Shown piece after piece: positions 7,926 through 16,572 of a stretch of 39,460 nucleotides of DNA (positions are counted from its first letter, which is position 1; each line of letters opens with the position of its first letter). The stretch is from the NCBI GenBank assembly GCA_027485465.1, contig JAIXRA010000107.1, positions 1-39,460 of the forward strand. Reading direction: 5' to 3'. This stretch comes from Bacteroidota bacterium (lineage in GTDB: Bacteria; Bacteroidota; Bacteroidia; UBA7662). A program made the translations under genes and the position numbers. The notes beneath the pieces were generated by a model that was given only the letters and a program-made list of their open reading frames with translations, had not been told where the DNA came from and searched no databases.

Positions 7926-8972
7926 TTCCCCAGAAAGGAAGGGTCCTAGCCGTTGGGTATCCGCTTCTGGATTCAAAACCCCTTTTCCTTCCATCGCAGC
8001 GGTCAATTCAGAGGCCAAAAGCGGGGCAAGCAAGACGCCTTTGGCCCCAAAACCGTTAAAAACCCAGCGGTTACCTCCCCCAGGATGGGCCCCCACATAG
8101 GGTCTTCGGTCGTGCGATGCCGGTCTTAGGCCGGCTTTGTACTCAAAATCATAGGCTCCCGATAGGTCCTCCCCCAACAATTGGACCAAACCCGCTTGCA
8201 ATTTGGCCTTGCCCTGTTCGGTGGAACCAGGCGAAAAATCATGCCACTCAAAGGTGGCCCCGGCGCGGTAACGATCCCCTCCCAGGGGTTGCAAGAAAAG
8301 ATCCCGTTTGATCATGACCGAAGCGGGGCCGTTAGGGAGGGTAAATTCAACCAATTCTCCCTTTGTTGGCTTTAAACGGGCCAAGAACTCGCTTCCACTG
8401 TGGGCAAAGACGCCTCGAGCATCCACCACGCTGCTCCGCTCAACCTGTTCCGCTTCGGTCCACAAGGCATCCACCCATCGACCTTGGGATTGCCAGCGTA
8501 GGCGACAAGCCTGGATATACCCTTCGACATCCAACCAACCCGCCTCGCGTACCAAACCCCAAGCCAGGACACCCCAAGTGCGTTCATAGTCATGGAGTCC
8601 GGCAGCCCCCGCCCCCTGCCAGTTGGCTTCCAACCAACGCGGGTAATTGGCAGCAGCAGCATCCCATTGAAGCTTATGCTCTTGGTGGAGGATGGGCTGT
8701 ACATAGGGTCGGTGATTCAAAAAGGGTTGGCCCAGATCCCTTTCTTCGGATTCAAAAAAATCCAACATGGCGGGCAGAGCTTCTTCTACCCGCCATCCAG
8801 GGATTAAACGAAAAAAATTGATGGGATTCCACAAACCCGCCGCCACCGGGGTGGCTGCGCCGGGCCTGGTATGCTGAAAAATCTGAACCGACCAACCGCG
8901 CCTTTGCAGGGTCCTGCCAAGCACGGTGCCTGCCAACCCGGCGCCTACAACGACAACGGACCGGCTGTCCAA
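7914..8972 (-). CDS. FAD-dependent oxidoreductase, DAO (glycine/D-amino-acid oxidase) family
   Basis: About 352 residues. The N-terminus VVVVGAGLAGTVLGRTL is the FAD-binding Rossmann motif, and the C-terminal part (AGLRPASHDRRPYVG, then WVFNGFGAKGVLLAPLLA) matches the DAO fold, where the flavin is closed in by the last glycine-rich segment. The closest resemblance is to the MnmC/ThiO-like oxidases of Bacteroidota. The substrate cannot be told from sequence. The start appears to be TTG at 8972, because no ATG lies between the upstream ndk stop (three bases away) and the Rossmann motif. The tight spacing suggests co-transcription with ndk. Confidence 0.85.
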   Translation of the reverse strand: MDSRSVVVVGAGLAGTVLGRTLQRRGWSVQIFQHTRPGAATPVAAGLWNPINFFRLIPGWRVEEALPAMLDFFESEERDLGQPFLNHRPYVQPILHQEHKLQWDAAAANYPRWLEANWQGAGAAGLHDYERTWGVLAWGLVREAGWLDVEGYIQACRLRWQSQGRWVDALWTEAEQVERSSVVDARGVFAHSGSEFLARLKPTKGELVEFTLPNGPASVMIKRDLFLQPLGGDRYRAGATFEWHDFSPGSTEQGKAKLQAGLVQLLGEDLSGAYDFEYKAGLRPASHDRRPYVGAHPGGGNRWVFNGFGAKGVLLAPLLASELTAAMEGKGVLNPEADTQRLGPFLSGELET

Positions 8973-8975
8973 GGC

Positions 8976-9395
8976 TTAGGCCTGCTCCAGACCCGAAAAG
9001 AAAAACGCTGCTTCGATGGCTGCGTTTTCGTCGCTATCGCTCCCGTGAACGGCGTTTTCGCCAATGCTCCGGGCATAGAGTTTACGAATGGTGCCTTCGG
9101 CGGCTTGTTCGGGATTGGTCGCCCCAATCAGGGTCCGAAAATCGGCGACGGCCTGATCTTTTTCGAGGACAGCGGCCAGGACAGGTCCGGAAGACATAAA
9201 GGCGACCAACTCCCCGTAAAAAGGACGGGCGGCATGAACCGCATAAAAAGCCTCGGCTTGAGCCTGGCTTAGGCGGGTCATTTTGAGGGCCTTGAAGCGG
9301 AAACCCGCTGCCTGAATGTGGGCCAAAATTTTGCCCATATGCCCGTCAGCCATCGCGTCGGGCTTGATCATGGTGAAAGTGTTATTACTAGTCAT
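8976..9395 (-). CDS. ndk: Nucleoside diphosphate kinase
   Basis: 139 residues, typical. It transfers the gamma-phosphate of ATP to nucleoside diphosphates through a phospho-histidine. The N-terminal TMIKPDAM and the active site NAVHGSDS (His117) are both intact, as are RPFYGELV and the [14 protein letters not shown] loop. It lies 70 bases downstream of murA and three bases upstream of the FAD oxidoreductase, all on the minus strand. The intergenic part holds only an imperfect hairpin and no convincing promoter. Confidence 0.98.
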   Translation of the reverse strand: MTSNNTFTMIKPDAMADGHMGKILAHIQAAGFRFKALKMTRLSQAQAEAFYAVHAARPFYGELVAFMSSGPVLAAVLEKDQAVADFRTLIGATNPEQAAEGTIRKLYARSIGENAVHGSDSDENAAIEAAFFFSGLEQA

Positions 9396-9465
9396 AGCTC
9401 ATTAAACGGCCGCGAAGTTAGACCTAATTCGCTTGGTTTGGAAACAAGCCGCAGCCCGGGCGCCA

Positions 9466-10791
9466 CTACATCCGCTGCAAGCGCGCACCCAATGCGGTGA
9501 GGCGTTCATCAATACGCTCGTAGCCTCGGTCAATCTGAAAAGCGTTGTCAATGTAGCTGGTACCTTCAGCGGACAGGGCAGCAATTAACAAGGCCACCCC
9601 TGCCCGGATATCCGGTGAGGTCATTCGGATGCCTCGCAGCGGATAGGCGTGATCCAAACCAATCACCGTGGCACGGTGTGGATCGCAGAGGATGATCTGA
9701 GCGCCCATGTCAATCAACTTGTCGACGAAGAACAAGCGACTCTCAAACATTTTTTGGTGGATGAGCACCGAACCTTTGGCCTGGGTCGCCATGACCAAGA
9801 TGACGCTCAACAAATCAGGCGTGAATCCGGGCCAAGGGGCATCGGCAACCGTCAAAATGGACCCATCCATAAAGTGCTCAATTTGGTAATGATCCTGGGC
9901 AGGCACCAACAAATCCTCTCCTTGAATTTGAATCTGCACCCCCATGCGCCGAAAGACCTCCGGGATGATTCCCAATTCAGCAGGGGCCGCATCGCAGATG
10001 CGGATTTGAGAGCGGGTCATGGCGGCCAAGCCCACAAAACTCCCCACCTCAATCATATCGGGCAGCAGCCGGTGTTCTGCTCCGTGTAGACGCTCCACCC
10101 CTTCGATCCGTAGAAGATTGGACCCTATGCTATCGGGATCAATACGGCCACCCATCGAATTAATCAAGCGGCATAGTTGCTGGATATAGGGCTCGCAAGC
10201 TGCGTTGTAGATCACCGTCGTGCCCTTGGCCATGCAAGCGGCCATGATCACATTGGCGGTGCCGGTCACCGAGGCCTCGTCCAAGAGGATACGAGTTCCT
10301 TGCAATCCGGAAGCCTCCACCCGGTACATCCCTTGATTCTCCAAAGGAACCAATCGTGCCCCTAATGCCTGAAGACCCGTGAAATGCGTATCGAGACGAC
10401 GGCGGCCGATTTTGTCTCCCCCGGGTCGGGGCGCCATGGCCCAACCCTGTCGAGCCAACAAGGGACCCAACAACATGATGGAGCCCCTTAGGCCGGACCC
10501 CCCTTTGCGGAAAGCATCGCCTGCCAAAAAGGATGTATCCAAGTCCTTGGCTGTGAATCGCATCGAGCCACCGCCCAAATCTTCAATCTGCACCCCCAGT
10601 CCACGCAACAGGTCAATCAGATGGCGAACATCCAAAATATCCGGCAAGCGATGCAGGGTCACCGTTTCTTCGGTCAGCAAGACCGCCGCCAAGACCTGCA
10701 AGGCTTCGTTTTTGGCCCCTTGAGGAGTAATGTTACCACCCAGGGGGCAGCCCCCTTCGACGAGGAGGGTATCGCGACCATTTGGATTCAT
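9466..10791 (-). CDS. murA: UDP-N-acetylglucosamine 1-carboxyvinyltransferase (Cys-to-Asp active site)
   Basis: 441 residues. It catalyses the first committed step of peptidoglycan synthesis, adding enolpyruvate from PEP to UDP-GlcNAc. The family signatures GAKNEALQVLAA, LRGSIMLLGPLLAR, RRLDTHFTGLQALGA and the C-terminal DNAFQIDRGYERIDERL are clear. In the mobile active-site loop the residue equivalent to E. coli Cys115 is Asp126 (PRPGGDKIGRR). Asp at this site is known from Mycobacterium and Chlamydia and makes MurA insensitive to fosfomycin. The start ATG overlaps the stop of the upstream DUF4290 gene by one base, which fixes the start and indicates translational coupling. Confidence 0.98.
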   Translation of the reverse strand: MNPNGRDTLLVEGGCPLGGNITPQGAKNEALQVLAAVLLTEETVTLHRLPDILDVRHLIDLLRGLGVQIEDLGGGSMRFTAKDLDTSFLAGDAFRKGGSGLRGSIMLLGPLLARQGWAMAPRPGGDKIGRRRLDTHFTGLQALGARLVPLENQGMYRVEASGLQGTRILLDEASVTGTANVIMAACMAKGTTVIYNAACEPYIQQLCRLINSMGGRIDPDSIGSNLLRIEGVERLHGAEHRLLPDMIEVGSFVGLAAMTRSQIRICDAAPAELGIIPEVFRRMGVQIQIQGEDLLVPAQDHYQIEHFMDGSILTVADAPWPGFTPDLLSVILVMATQAKGSVLIHQKMFESRLFFVDKLIDMGAQIILCDPHRATVIGLDHAYPLRGIRMTSPDIRAGVALLIAALSAEGTSYIDNAFQIDRGYERIDERLTALGARLQRM

Positions 10792-11423
10792 CAGGAACGA
10801 AATTTCTTTTTGAAAAAGGGTTTTTTCTTGAAAGGTTTTTTGCCGGTGCGAGCATAGTCGTTTTGGTTCGGCAAGGGGGCGAATTTGGTTTCCAAAACCG
10901 TATCCTCTGTACTAAGCGCAATGCGACCTTCGGACAATTTGAGTAAATCCGCAAAGACCACTTCGTCGTTCAAAAGGACCTTGTTCCAATTGCGGTAACT
11001 CATTTTCATGAAATTGGCGATGGCCTCGCAAAAGGATTTGCGTTCCTCGCCGGCTTCCATCACCACGGCCTTGGCAATCATCAATTCCACAAAGCGTCCG
11101 TAGTGCCGGATGCGGATGGCTTTGTTAGGATAAGGCAAGTGGGTTTCAGGGCGGAGATGCATCAAATCCCCCGGGGGAGGAAACGGTGCGTCCACATCCA
11201 AATCGTGACCGGCCATCACAAAGAGGTGATCCCAAAGTTTTTGTTGGTGATCGGCCCCATCACGGGATCCGCCGTTCAATTGGTGCATGACCTCGACCAA
11301 ACTCTGAGCAGCCTTGGACCGGAGCGCCTTGTCGGAAATGGTCTGCAAATGAGCAGCCATAAGATGAATTCCCCGACCGTATTCGGGGACTTTGAGTGCG
11401 GGTCTTGCCGTATTGTATTCCAT
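10791..11423 (-). CDS. DUF4290 protein with basic Lys/Phe tail
   Basis: 210 residues of the Bacteroidota-specific DUF4290 family (start MEYNTARP, core with WDHLFVMAGHDLDVDAPFP and YGRFVELMI). Its function is unknown. The protein looks soluble, with no signal peptide or membrane span. Its last 20 residues are strikingly basic (three KKP/KKK blocks alternating with Phe), which could bind nucleic acid or membrane phosphates; that is inference. It is coupled to murA by a one-base overlap, and DUF4290 next to murA is a recurring Bacteroidota arrangement as I recall it, hinting at a link with envelope synthesis. Confidence 0.9.
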   Translation of the reverse strand: MEYNTARPALKVPEYGRGIHLMAAHLQTISDKALRSKAAQSLVEVMHQLNGGSRDGADHQQKLWDHLFVMAGHDLDVDAPFPPPGDLMHLRPETHLPYPNKAIRIRHYGRFVELMIAKAVVMEAGEERKSFCEAIANFMKMSYRNWNKVLLNDEVVFADLLKLSEGRIALSTEDTVLETKFAPLPNQNDYARTGKKPFKKKPFFKKKFRS

Positions 11424-11464
11424 AGAGGCCGGTGAGGGTTGCCCCCCAATAAGGGAAATAAAGG

Positions 11465-13876
11465 TTAATCACCGGCAGGGCCGGTATCGGAAACTTTGGT
11501 TAAACGGGCAAATTTGAGCAATATCTGCTTGGTTCCGTATTGTTCAAAGGTAATGGTCGCCTTGGTATCCGGTAACCTTCCTTCGAGTTTATCAATACGC
11601 CCCTGTCCAAAACGAAAATGATTCACCAAATCGCCCTCCATCAAGGTTGAAGGATCATCCCCCACCCCCGGGTCGGGACCGAGTCCAGGGCCAGGAAGGG
11701 GGGCCGGACGGGATGGTGCCGAAGCTGGACGGGCAGCACCAGAATAGGGACGAGCGGGACCCGACCCCGGACGAGCGGGACCCGACCCCGGACGAACGGG
11801 ACCCGACCCCGGACGAGCGGGACGCGATGCCGATGGGGACGCGCTTCGACTTCCGCCCCAAGGCAACGAAGCAGCGGGTGCCGGAGCCGGTGAAGCCGAG
11901 CGCAACAAAGCCGGCTGAGCCAAAAACGCCTTATCAATCTCGAACAGGAAACGACTGGGCTCTCCGTAACACAAACTACCATGACGAAAGCGGGTCAATG
12001 CATAGCTGAGCACCAAGCGTTTGCGCGCCCGGGTCAAGGCGACATAAAACAAGCGTCGCTCTTCTTCGAGGTCGGCCCGGCTATCCCGAGCCATGGCCGA
12101 TGGGAACAAATCTTCTTCCATCCCAACCACAAAAACTTCCTCAAATTCCAAGCCTTTGGCCTGATGCACGGTCATCAGGCTAACAAAATCACGGTCTTCG
12201 GGATCGTTGTTCTGGTCCATGGAGGTCAGCAACGAGATATGTTGCAAAAAGGCTCCCAGACTGCGATCGTCCCCGGGAATCACTTCGTCCGATTCACAAA
12301 ATTCTTCGATCGCATTGAGTAATTCCTCCACGTTTTGGACGCGGGCCAGTCCCTCTATGCTGGTATCGGCTTTGAGTTCCGTTTGCAGATTGGACTGCTT
12401 CCAAACCAATCGGGCCAAAACAATGGCGTTTTCTTTGCGGGCCGTGACCCCCCAGGATTGAACCGAAAGGGCAAAATCAACCATGCGCTTGCCGGCAGCT
12501 CCCAAGGTGGCCGTGAGCGGATGACCCTGTTCCATCGCGACCAACAGTTCCCATAGGCTCATACCCAGCCGGTCGGCTTCAAGGACCCATTTGTCCATGG
12601 ATGTTTTACCGATCCCACGAGCCGGATAATTGATAACCCGGCGAAGGGCTTCTTCGTCAGCGGTGTTCACCACCAAACGTAGATAGGCTAACAAATCTTT
12701 GACTTCTTTGCGCTGATAAAAACTAACCCCCCCAATCACCCGATACGGAATGTTCTGCCTTCGCAAGGCTTCCTCAAAGGCCCGAGACTGGGCATTGGTG
12801 CGGTACAAAATCGCAAAATCCCGGTTACTCAGTTGAAAACGATGCTTGCGGGCGTGGAGCTCGGCAGCCACTTGTCGTCCTTCTTCGTTATCGCTAACAC
12901 AACGGAAGACCCCAATCAATTCACCCTGGGCGTTCGCGGTCCAAAGGTCTTTGGGAATTTGCTTTTGGTTGCAGGCAATCACCGAACCCGACGCACCAAC
13001 AATGGTCCCCGTGGATCGGTAATTTTGTTCCAGGCGAACCACCTGAACCTCCGGAAAGTCTTGGTGAACATTGAGAATGTTATCGATGACGGCCCCTCGG
13101 AAGGCATAGATACTTTGGGCATCATCGCCTACCAAGCATAGATTGCGATGCACCGCCGATAACAACTTGACAATGCGGTACTGAACCCGGTTGGTGTCCT
13201 GAAACTCATCAACCAAAAGGTGCTTGAATTGCATCTGGTATTGGTGGAGAATATCGGGGTGTTCGTTAAAAAGGCGAAAGGTCTGCAAAAGGAGATCGTC
13301 AAAGTCCATGGCCCCGCTTCGGTGGCAACGCTGAACATAGGCGCGGTAGAGCTCCACAAACCGTGCCCGTCCCGAAGCCCGATCCCCGGCCATCAACCCT
13401 ACGTCGTTTTGGTATTCATCCGGCGTAATCAGTGCATTCTTGGCGGAAGAAATCCGAGCGTACAGGGGAGATGGTTTGTAATAAGCCTCGTCCAGGTTCA
13501 TCTCACGGACCAAGGTTTTGATTAACGATTTGGTATCGTCGGTATCGTAGATACTAAAGTTGGAAGGGTAACCCAAGACTTCGGCGTGCCGACGCAAAAT
13601 GCGAGCAAAGACCGAGTGAAAAGTCCCCATCCACAAGGAACGGGCCGAGGGTCCAATCAAGGCTTCGATTCTTTCGCGCATTTCCCCGGCCGCTTTGTTC
13701 GTAAAAGTCAAGGCCAGCATGCGAAAAGGATCCTCCCCCTGCCGAACCAAATGCGCCATGCGATAGGTTAGAACCCGGGTCTTGCCGGAACCAGCCCCTG
13801 CCACAATCATGACCGGACCTTCCGTGCATTCCACCGCCGACCTCTGCGCCGGGTTGAGTTCGTCCAACCAATTCAC
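11465..13876 (-). CDS. pcrA: UvrD/PcrA-type ATP-dependent DNA helicase
   Basis: 803 residues, superfamily 1A helicase acting in DNA repair and in clearing proteins from DNA. Helicase motifs are in order: Walker A AGAGSGKT (26-33), LLVDEFQDTN, LVGDDAQSIYAFRGA, LEQNYRST, TVHQAKGLEF and VALTRARKRL. The C-terminus after about 748 (DLVNHFRFGQGRI...) is the Tudor-like domain that in PcrA contacts RNA polymerase. The linker before it is unusual: Pro/Ser/Arg-rich with RPGSGPA heptads at about 681-709. The start is GTG at 13876, whose bases overlap the aroK stop by four (GTGA), implying translational coupling. It is 41 bases upstream of DUF4290. Confidence 0.97.
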   Translation of the reverse strand: MNWLDELNPAQRSAVECTEGPVMIVAGAGSGKTRVLTYRMAHLVRQGEDPFRMLALTFTNKAAGEMRERIEALIGPSARSLWMGTFHSVFARILRRHAEVLGYPSNFSIYDTDDTKSLIKTLVREMNLDEAYYKPSPLYARISSAKNALITPDEYQNDVGLMAGDRASGRARFVELYRAYVQRCHRSGAMDFDDLLLQTFRLFNEHPDILHQYQMQFKHLLVDEFQDTNRVQYRIVKLLSAVHRNLCLVGDDAQSIYAFRGAVIDNILNVHQDFPEVQVVRLEQNYRSTGTIVGASGSVIACNQKQIPKDLWTANAQGELIGVFRCVSDNEEGRQVAAELHARKHRFQLSNRDFAILYRTNAQSRAFEEALRRQNIPYRVIGGVSFYQRKEVKDLLAYLRLVVNTADEEALRRVINYPARGIGKTSMDKWVLEADRLGMSLWELLVAMEQGHPLTATLGAAGKRMVDFALSVQSWGVTARKENAIVLARLVWKQSNLQTELKADTSIEGLARVQNVEELLNAIEEFCESDEVIPGDDRSLGAFLQHISLLTSMDQNNDPEDRDFVSLMTVHQAKGLEFEEVFVVGMEEDLFPSAMARDSRADLEEERRLFYVALTRARKRLVLSYALTRFRHGSLCYGEPSRFLFEIDKAFLAQPALLRSASPAPAPAASLPWGGSRSASPSASRPARPGSGPVRPGSGPARPGSGPARPYSGAARPASAPSRPAPLPGPGLGPDPGVGDDPSTLMEGDLVNHFRFGQGRIDKLEGRLPDTKATITFEQYGTKQILLKFARLTKVSDTGPAGD
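11750..11833. repeat. 21-base tandem repeats inside pcrA
   Basis: Three near-identical 21-mers (11750-11770, 11771-11791, 11792-11812) and a degenerate fourth encode the RPGSGPA heptads in the linker ahead of the Tudor-like domain. Only one base differs among the first three, suggesting recent slippage or amplification. The unit preserves frame. Confidence 0.9.
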
Positions 13877-14388
13877 CGCACGAAGTTAATCAACAGGGCT
13901 TCCCCGTCACTGACCCGATCGTGGGCACGTGCATAAAAAGGCCTGCGCTCGCGGTAGAGCGTCTCCACGGCCCTGGGCAGGTCCAACGAACTCGTCGTGC
14001 TGAGCAAGGGACGTTCCTGGTAGGCGTCCGCCAATCGCGCTACTAGTTCGGAGATCGGTGGGTCCAGCCAAACCACCCTGCCGTGTTCAAGCATCCAGTC
14101 GATATTTCGCAGAACTGCACCCCCGCCGGTGGCTACAACCAATCGACGTTCCGCAGCAGTCTTATGCAACAAACGGGTTTCGGTGACGCGAAACGCTTCC
14201 TCCCCTTTCTCTTCAAAAAAACGAGGGATGGATATTCCTTCCCCGGCTTCAATTTGTCGGTCAAGGTCCTCAAAACGCCAACCCAAGGTTTCGGCTAACA
14301 AAGGTCCCGCCGTGGATTTTCCGGAAGCCGGCATACCAACCAGGTAAATGCGGGTCGGCTCAGCAGCCAATGGTTCCTGCTCTTCCAT
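13873..14388 (-). CDS. aroK: Shikimate kinase
   Basis: 171 residues, typical. It phosphorylates shikimate with ATP on the way to chorismate and aromatic amino acids. The P-loop GMPASGKS is at 18-25, the shikimate/Mg site DLD at 41-43, and the glycine-rich GGGAVLRN at 88-95; the lid region carries RPLL and the C-terminal RRPFYARA. About ten extra acidic residues precede the first beta strand. It lies five bases after the ABC permease gene and overlaps the pcrA start by four bases. Confidence 0.97.
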   Translation of the reverse strand: MEEQEPLAAEPTRIYLVGMPASGKSTAGPLLAETLGWRFEDLDRQIEAGEGISIPRFFEEKGEEAFRVTETRLLHKTAAERRLVVATGGGAVLRNIDWMLEHGRVVWLDPPISELVARLADAYQERPLLSTTSSLDLPRAVETLYRERRPFYARAHDRVSDGEALLINFVR

Positions 14389-14393
14389 TCAAT

Positions 14394-15425
14394 TTAGGCT
14401 TCCAATTGAACGCGAGGATCCAGGACCGTGTACAACCAATCCACCAGGATATTCATCAGCACAAACAACAAACCAGACCACAGAACCACCCCCATCACCA
14501 CCGGTAAGTCAAAGACCATCAAGGCATCCACCGTCAACTTGCCCATACCCTGCCACCCAAAGACATACTCAACAAAAACAGCACCCGCCAACATCGAAGA
14601 CAACCAGCCCGATAGGGCCGTCACCACCGGGTTCAAGGCATTGGGCCACACATGCTTCCACCATACCCGAAAGGGATGCAAGCCTTTGGCCCTGGCGGTC
14701 CGAACATAGTCCTGGGCGAGAACCTCGCTCACCGAATCTTTGGTTAGCTGGACCACCACCGAAAGGGGTCGAATGCCCAGAGTCAAAGCCGGTAACAACA
14801 GGTTTTGGGGGACCCAAACCCAGCCGTTCAAGGCATCCAATTGCTGAAGACTGCCGGTCATCGAAAGCCCGGTCCAGGGCGCTAGGAGGTATCCAAAAAC
14901 ATAGGCCATCAACAAGGCCACGACAAAACTTGGTGCGGCGACACCGCTCATGGCAATACCCATGATGGTGGCACGTACGCCTCGGGAAGCCGTCACAGCC
15001 GCCCACGAGCCCAGCGCAATACCCAAAACCGTCGCCAGAAGCATAGCGGCTAATGCCAAAACCAAGGTACCTAAGAAGGCCTCGCCAACCATTACCACCA
15101 CTTCGCGTCGGTTTTGGTAGGAGCGGCCCAGGCTGGGTGCTTTGAAAACAGGGATAGGCACCTTGGCGCCTTCGGTCAAAACAAAATCCAACGGTGATAA
15201 TCCTTTTAAAAAATGCAAGTAACGTTGACCCCAAGGGAGATCCAGGCCCAATTCACTGCGTATTTCTCGAAGCGTTTCCGGATCAGAGCGTTGACCCAGG
15301 GTCATCTGGGCCGAATCGGCGGGCAGAACATAAAACAACAGAAAAATAAGGGAGACCAAGCCCCAGAGGACCAGGACCGCGTTGAATAAACGCCCCAACA
15401 ACCAACGAAGAGTCCTCGTGTTCAC
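14394..15425 (-). CDS. ABC transporter permease, DppB/OppB family
   Basis: 343 residues with about six membrane helices (first at 11-33, then clusters at 115-145, 155-180, 205-227, 270-290, 310-330). The cytoplasmic EAA loop, which contacts the ATPase, is present at about 243-268 (RTARAKGLHPFRVWWKHVWPN... type), and the C-terminus ends in the usual LDPRV. The family imports peptides, nickel or other small solutes together with a DppC-type permease, two ATPases and a binding protein, none of which lie nearby. The start is GTG at 15425, 16 bases after the DoxX gene. The substrate is unknown. Confidence 0.92.
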   Translation of the reverse strand: MNTRTLRWLLGRLFNAVLVLWGLVSLIFLLFYVLPADSAQMTLGQRSDPETLREIRSELGLDLPWGQRYLHFLKGLSPLDFVLTEGAKVPIPVFKAPSLGRSYQNRREVVVMVGEAFLGTLVLALAAMLLATVLGIALGSWAAVTASRGVRATIMGIAMSGVAAPSFVVALLMAYVFGYLLAPWTGLSMTGSLQQLDALNGWVWVPQNLLLPALTLGIRPLSVVVQLTKDSVSEVLAQDYVRTARAKGLHPFRVWWKHVWPNALNPVVTALSGWLSSMLAGAVFVEYVFGWQGMGKLTVDALMVFDLPVVMGVVLWSGLLFVLMNILVDWLYTVLDPRVQLEA

Positions 15426-15441
15426 CTCGTTGGCCTTTAAT

Positions 15442-16572
15442 TTAGCGAAGCGATCCGATCCGTCGGCCTAATTCATCGGGACTGGGAAGTCGACGCGCAG
15501 GAATAAGGTCTTGGACCGTGCCCTTGTTCAACAAGACAAGACCTGGATTGGAGCGCATCATGGTTTTGAGGACGGTCCCGTCCGCTTGATAAAAGGGCCA
15601 AGAGTCCGCCGCAAAACGTTTTCCAAAGGATTCAATTTCCTCACGTCCACTACCCGTCAAAATCGCAATCTTGATATCGTTACGCCTGGCCCAATCAACC
15701 AACGCCGCCACCTTGATCCAGGCATCACCCCTCGCTTTATCCAGAAAAGGCGAAACAATCAATACCGCATGTTCCGCACCCAAAAAATCACCGGTATAAT
15801 CGTTGCCATTCAAATCACTTATCACAAAATCGTGAATGGGCGGCACATACCCTTTGGTCACCAACTCGGTTTGACGATCCACAAACTCGGCAGGCCTGCC
15901 ATCGGCCTGCACGCTATCCCAAGGGGAATCTTGGGTTTCAAAACGACGAACGACGCCGTTGATTCGGTATTGCCAAATATCCTTGTAAACATCCCGAGGA
16001 GCGCCATCAGGGATGGCCATTCCTTCGGGCAAGTTTTTGCCCACGGCATAAGGACGAAAATCCAGCAGCGGCAAATCATTCCAAGTGTAGAAGGACAGGG
16101 CCGTGACCCCAATAGCGGTCAAACCAACCAGGCCTGTTCCAAGCATGGGGGAACCGAAGGGCCGAAGTCGTGATCTCTGGTAACACAACACTGTTATCAT
16201 TGCAAGCAGGACCACGTCCTTGGAAAAACTCTGCCAAGGGGTTAATTTCATAAAATCCCCAAAACAACCGCAGTCGGTTACGACCTTGAACCAGGCCGAC
16301 CAAAAGGTCAAAAAAGTAAAGAAGACCACCAAGCCTAACAACCACCAGGTAACCGCTTTGGTCTTCCATCCAACCCACAAAGCCATGCCCAAAACGACTT
16401 CCAAAACACAGATCGCAATGGCCAGGCCGGTGGCCAACGGATTCAAAAAATCCATGCCAAAAACAACAAAATACTCTTCGAGCTTATACCCAAATCCAAG
16501 GGGATCGTTGGCCTTAATAAGTCCCGAAAAAATAAAAAGTGCGCCAGTCAGAAATCTTAACAATGCGATCAT
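15442..16572 (-). CDS. DoxX-like membrane protein with thioredoxin-like C-terminus (BT_3928 type)
   Basis: 376 residues. Residues 1-150 carry four to five membrane helices of the DoxX/MauE type, with a CGCFGDF motif (Cys101, Cys103) that recalls MauE-like proteins coupled to thiol redox chemistry. After a further helix near 145-165, residues about 240-376 look like a thioredoxin-fold domain (VLIVSPFLDKARGD..., IKIAILTGSG, NPGLVLLNKGTV) but lack a CxxC pair. Bacteroidota homologues are named BT_3928 family. The exact reaction is unknown; quinone- or thiol-linked electron transfer is inferred. The start overlaps the DUF1599 stop by four bases (ATGA). Confidence 0.88.
   Translation of the reverse strand: MIALLRFLTGALFIFSGLIKANDPLGFGYKLEEYFVVFGMDFLNPLATGLAIAICVLEVVLGMALWVGWKTKAVTWWLLGLVVFFTFLTFWSAWFKVVTDCGCFGDFMKLTPWQSFSKDVVLLAMITVLCYQRSRLRPFGSPMLGTGLVGLTAIGVTALSFYTWNDLPLLDFRPYAVGKNLPEGMAIPDGAPRDVYKDIWQYRINGVVRRFETQDSPWDSVQADGRPAEFVDRQTELVTKGYVPPIHDFVISDLNGNDYTGDFLGAEHAVLIVSPFLDKARGDAWIKVAALVDWARRNDIKIAILTGSGREEIESFGKRFAADSWPFYQADGTVLKTMMRSNPGLVLLNKGTVQDLIPARRLPSPDELGRRIGSLR

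Noticed and set aside
9396-9465. Hairpin terminator between murA and ndk
   Set aside because: The stem is imperfect, with a mismatch and a G-T pair, and no T-run follows.
11750-11833. CRISPR-like spaced repeat
   Set aside because: The 21-mers are directly tandem with no spacers, lie in frame inside pcrA and encode heptads.
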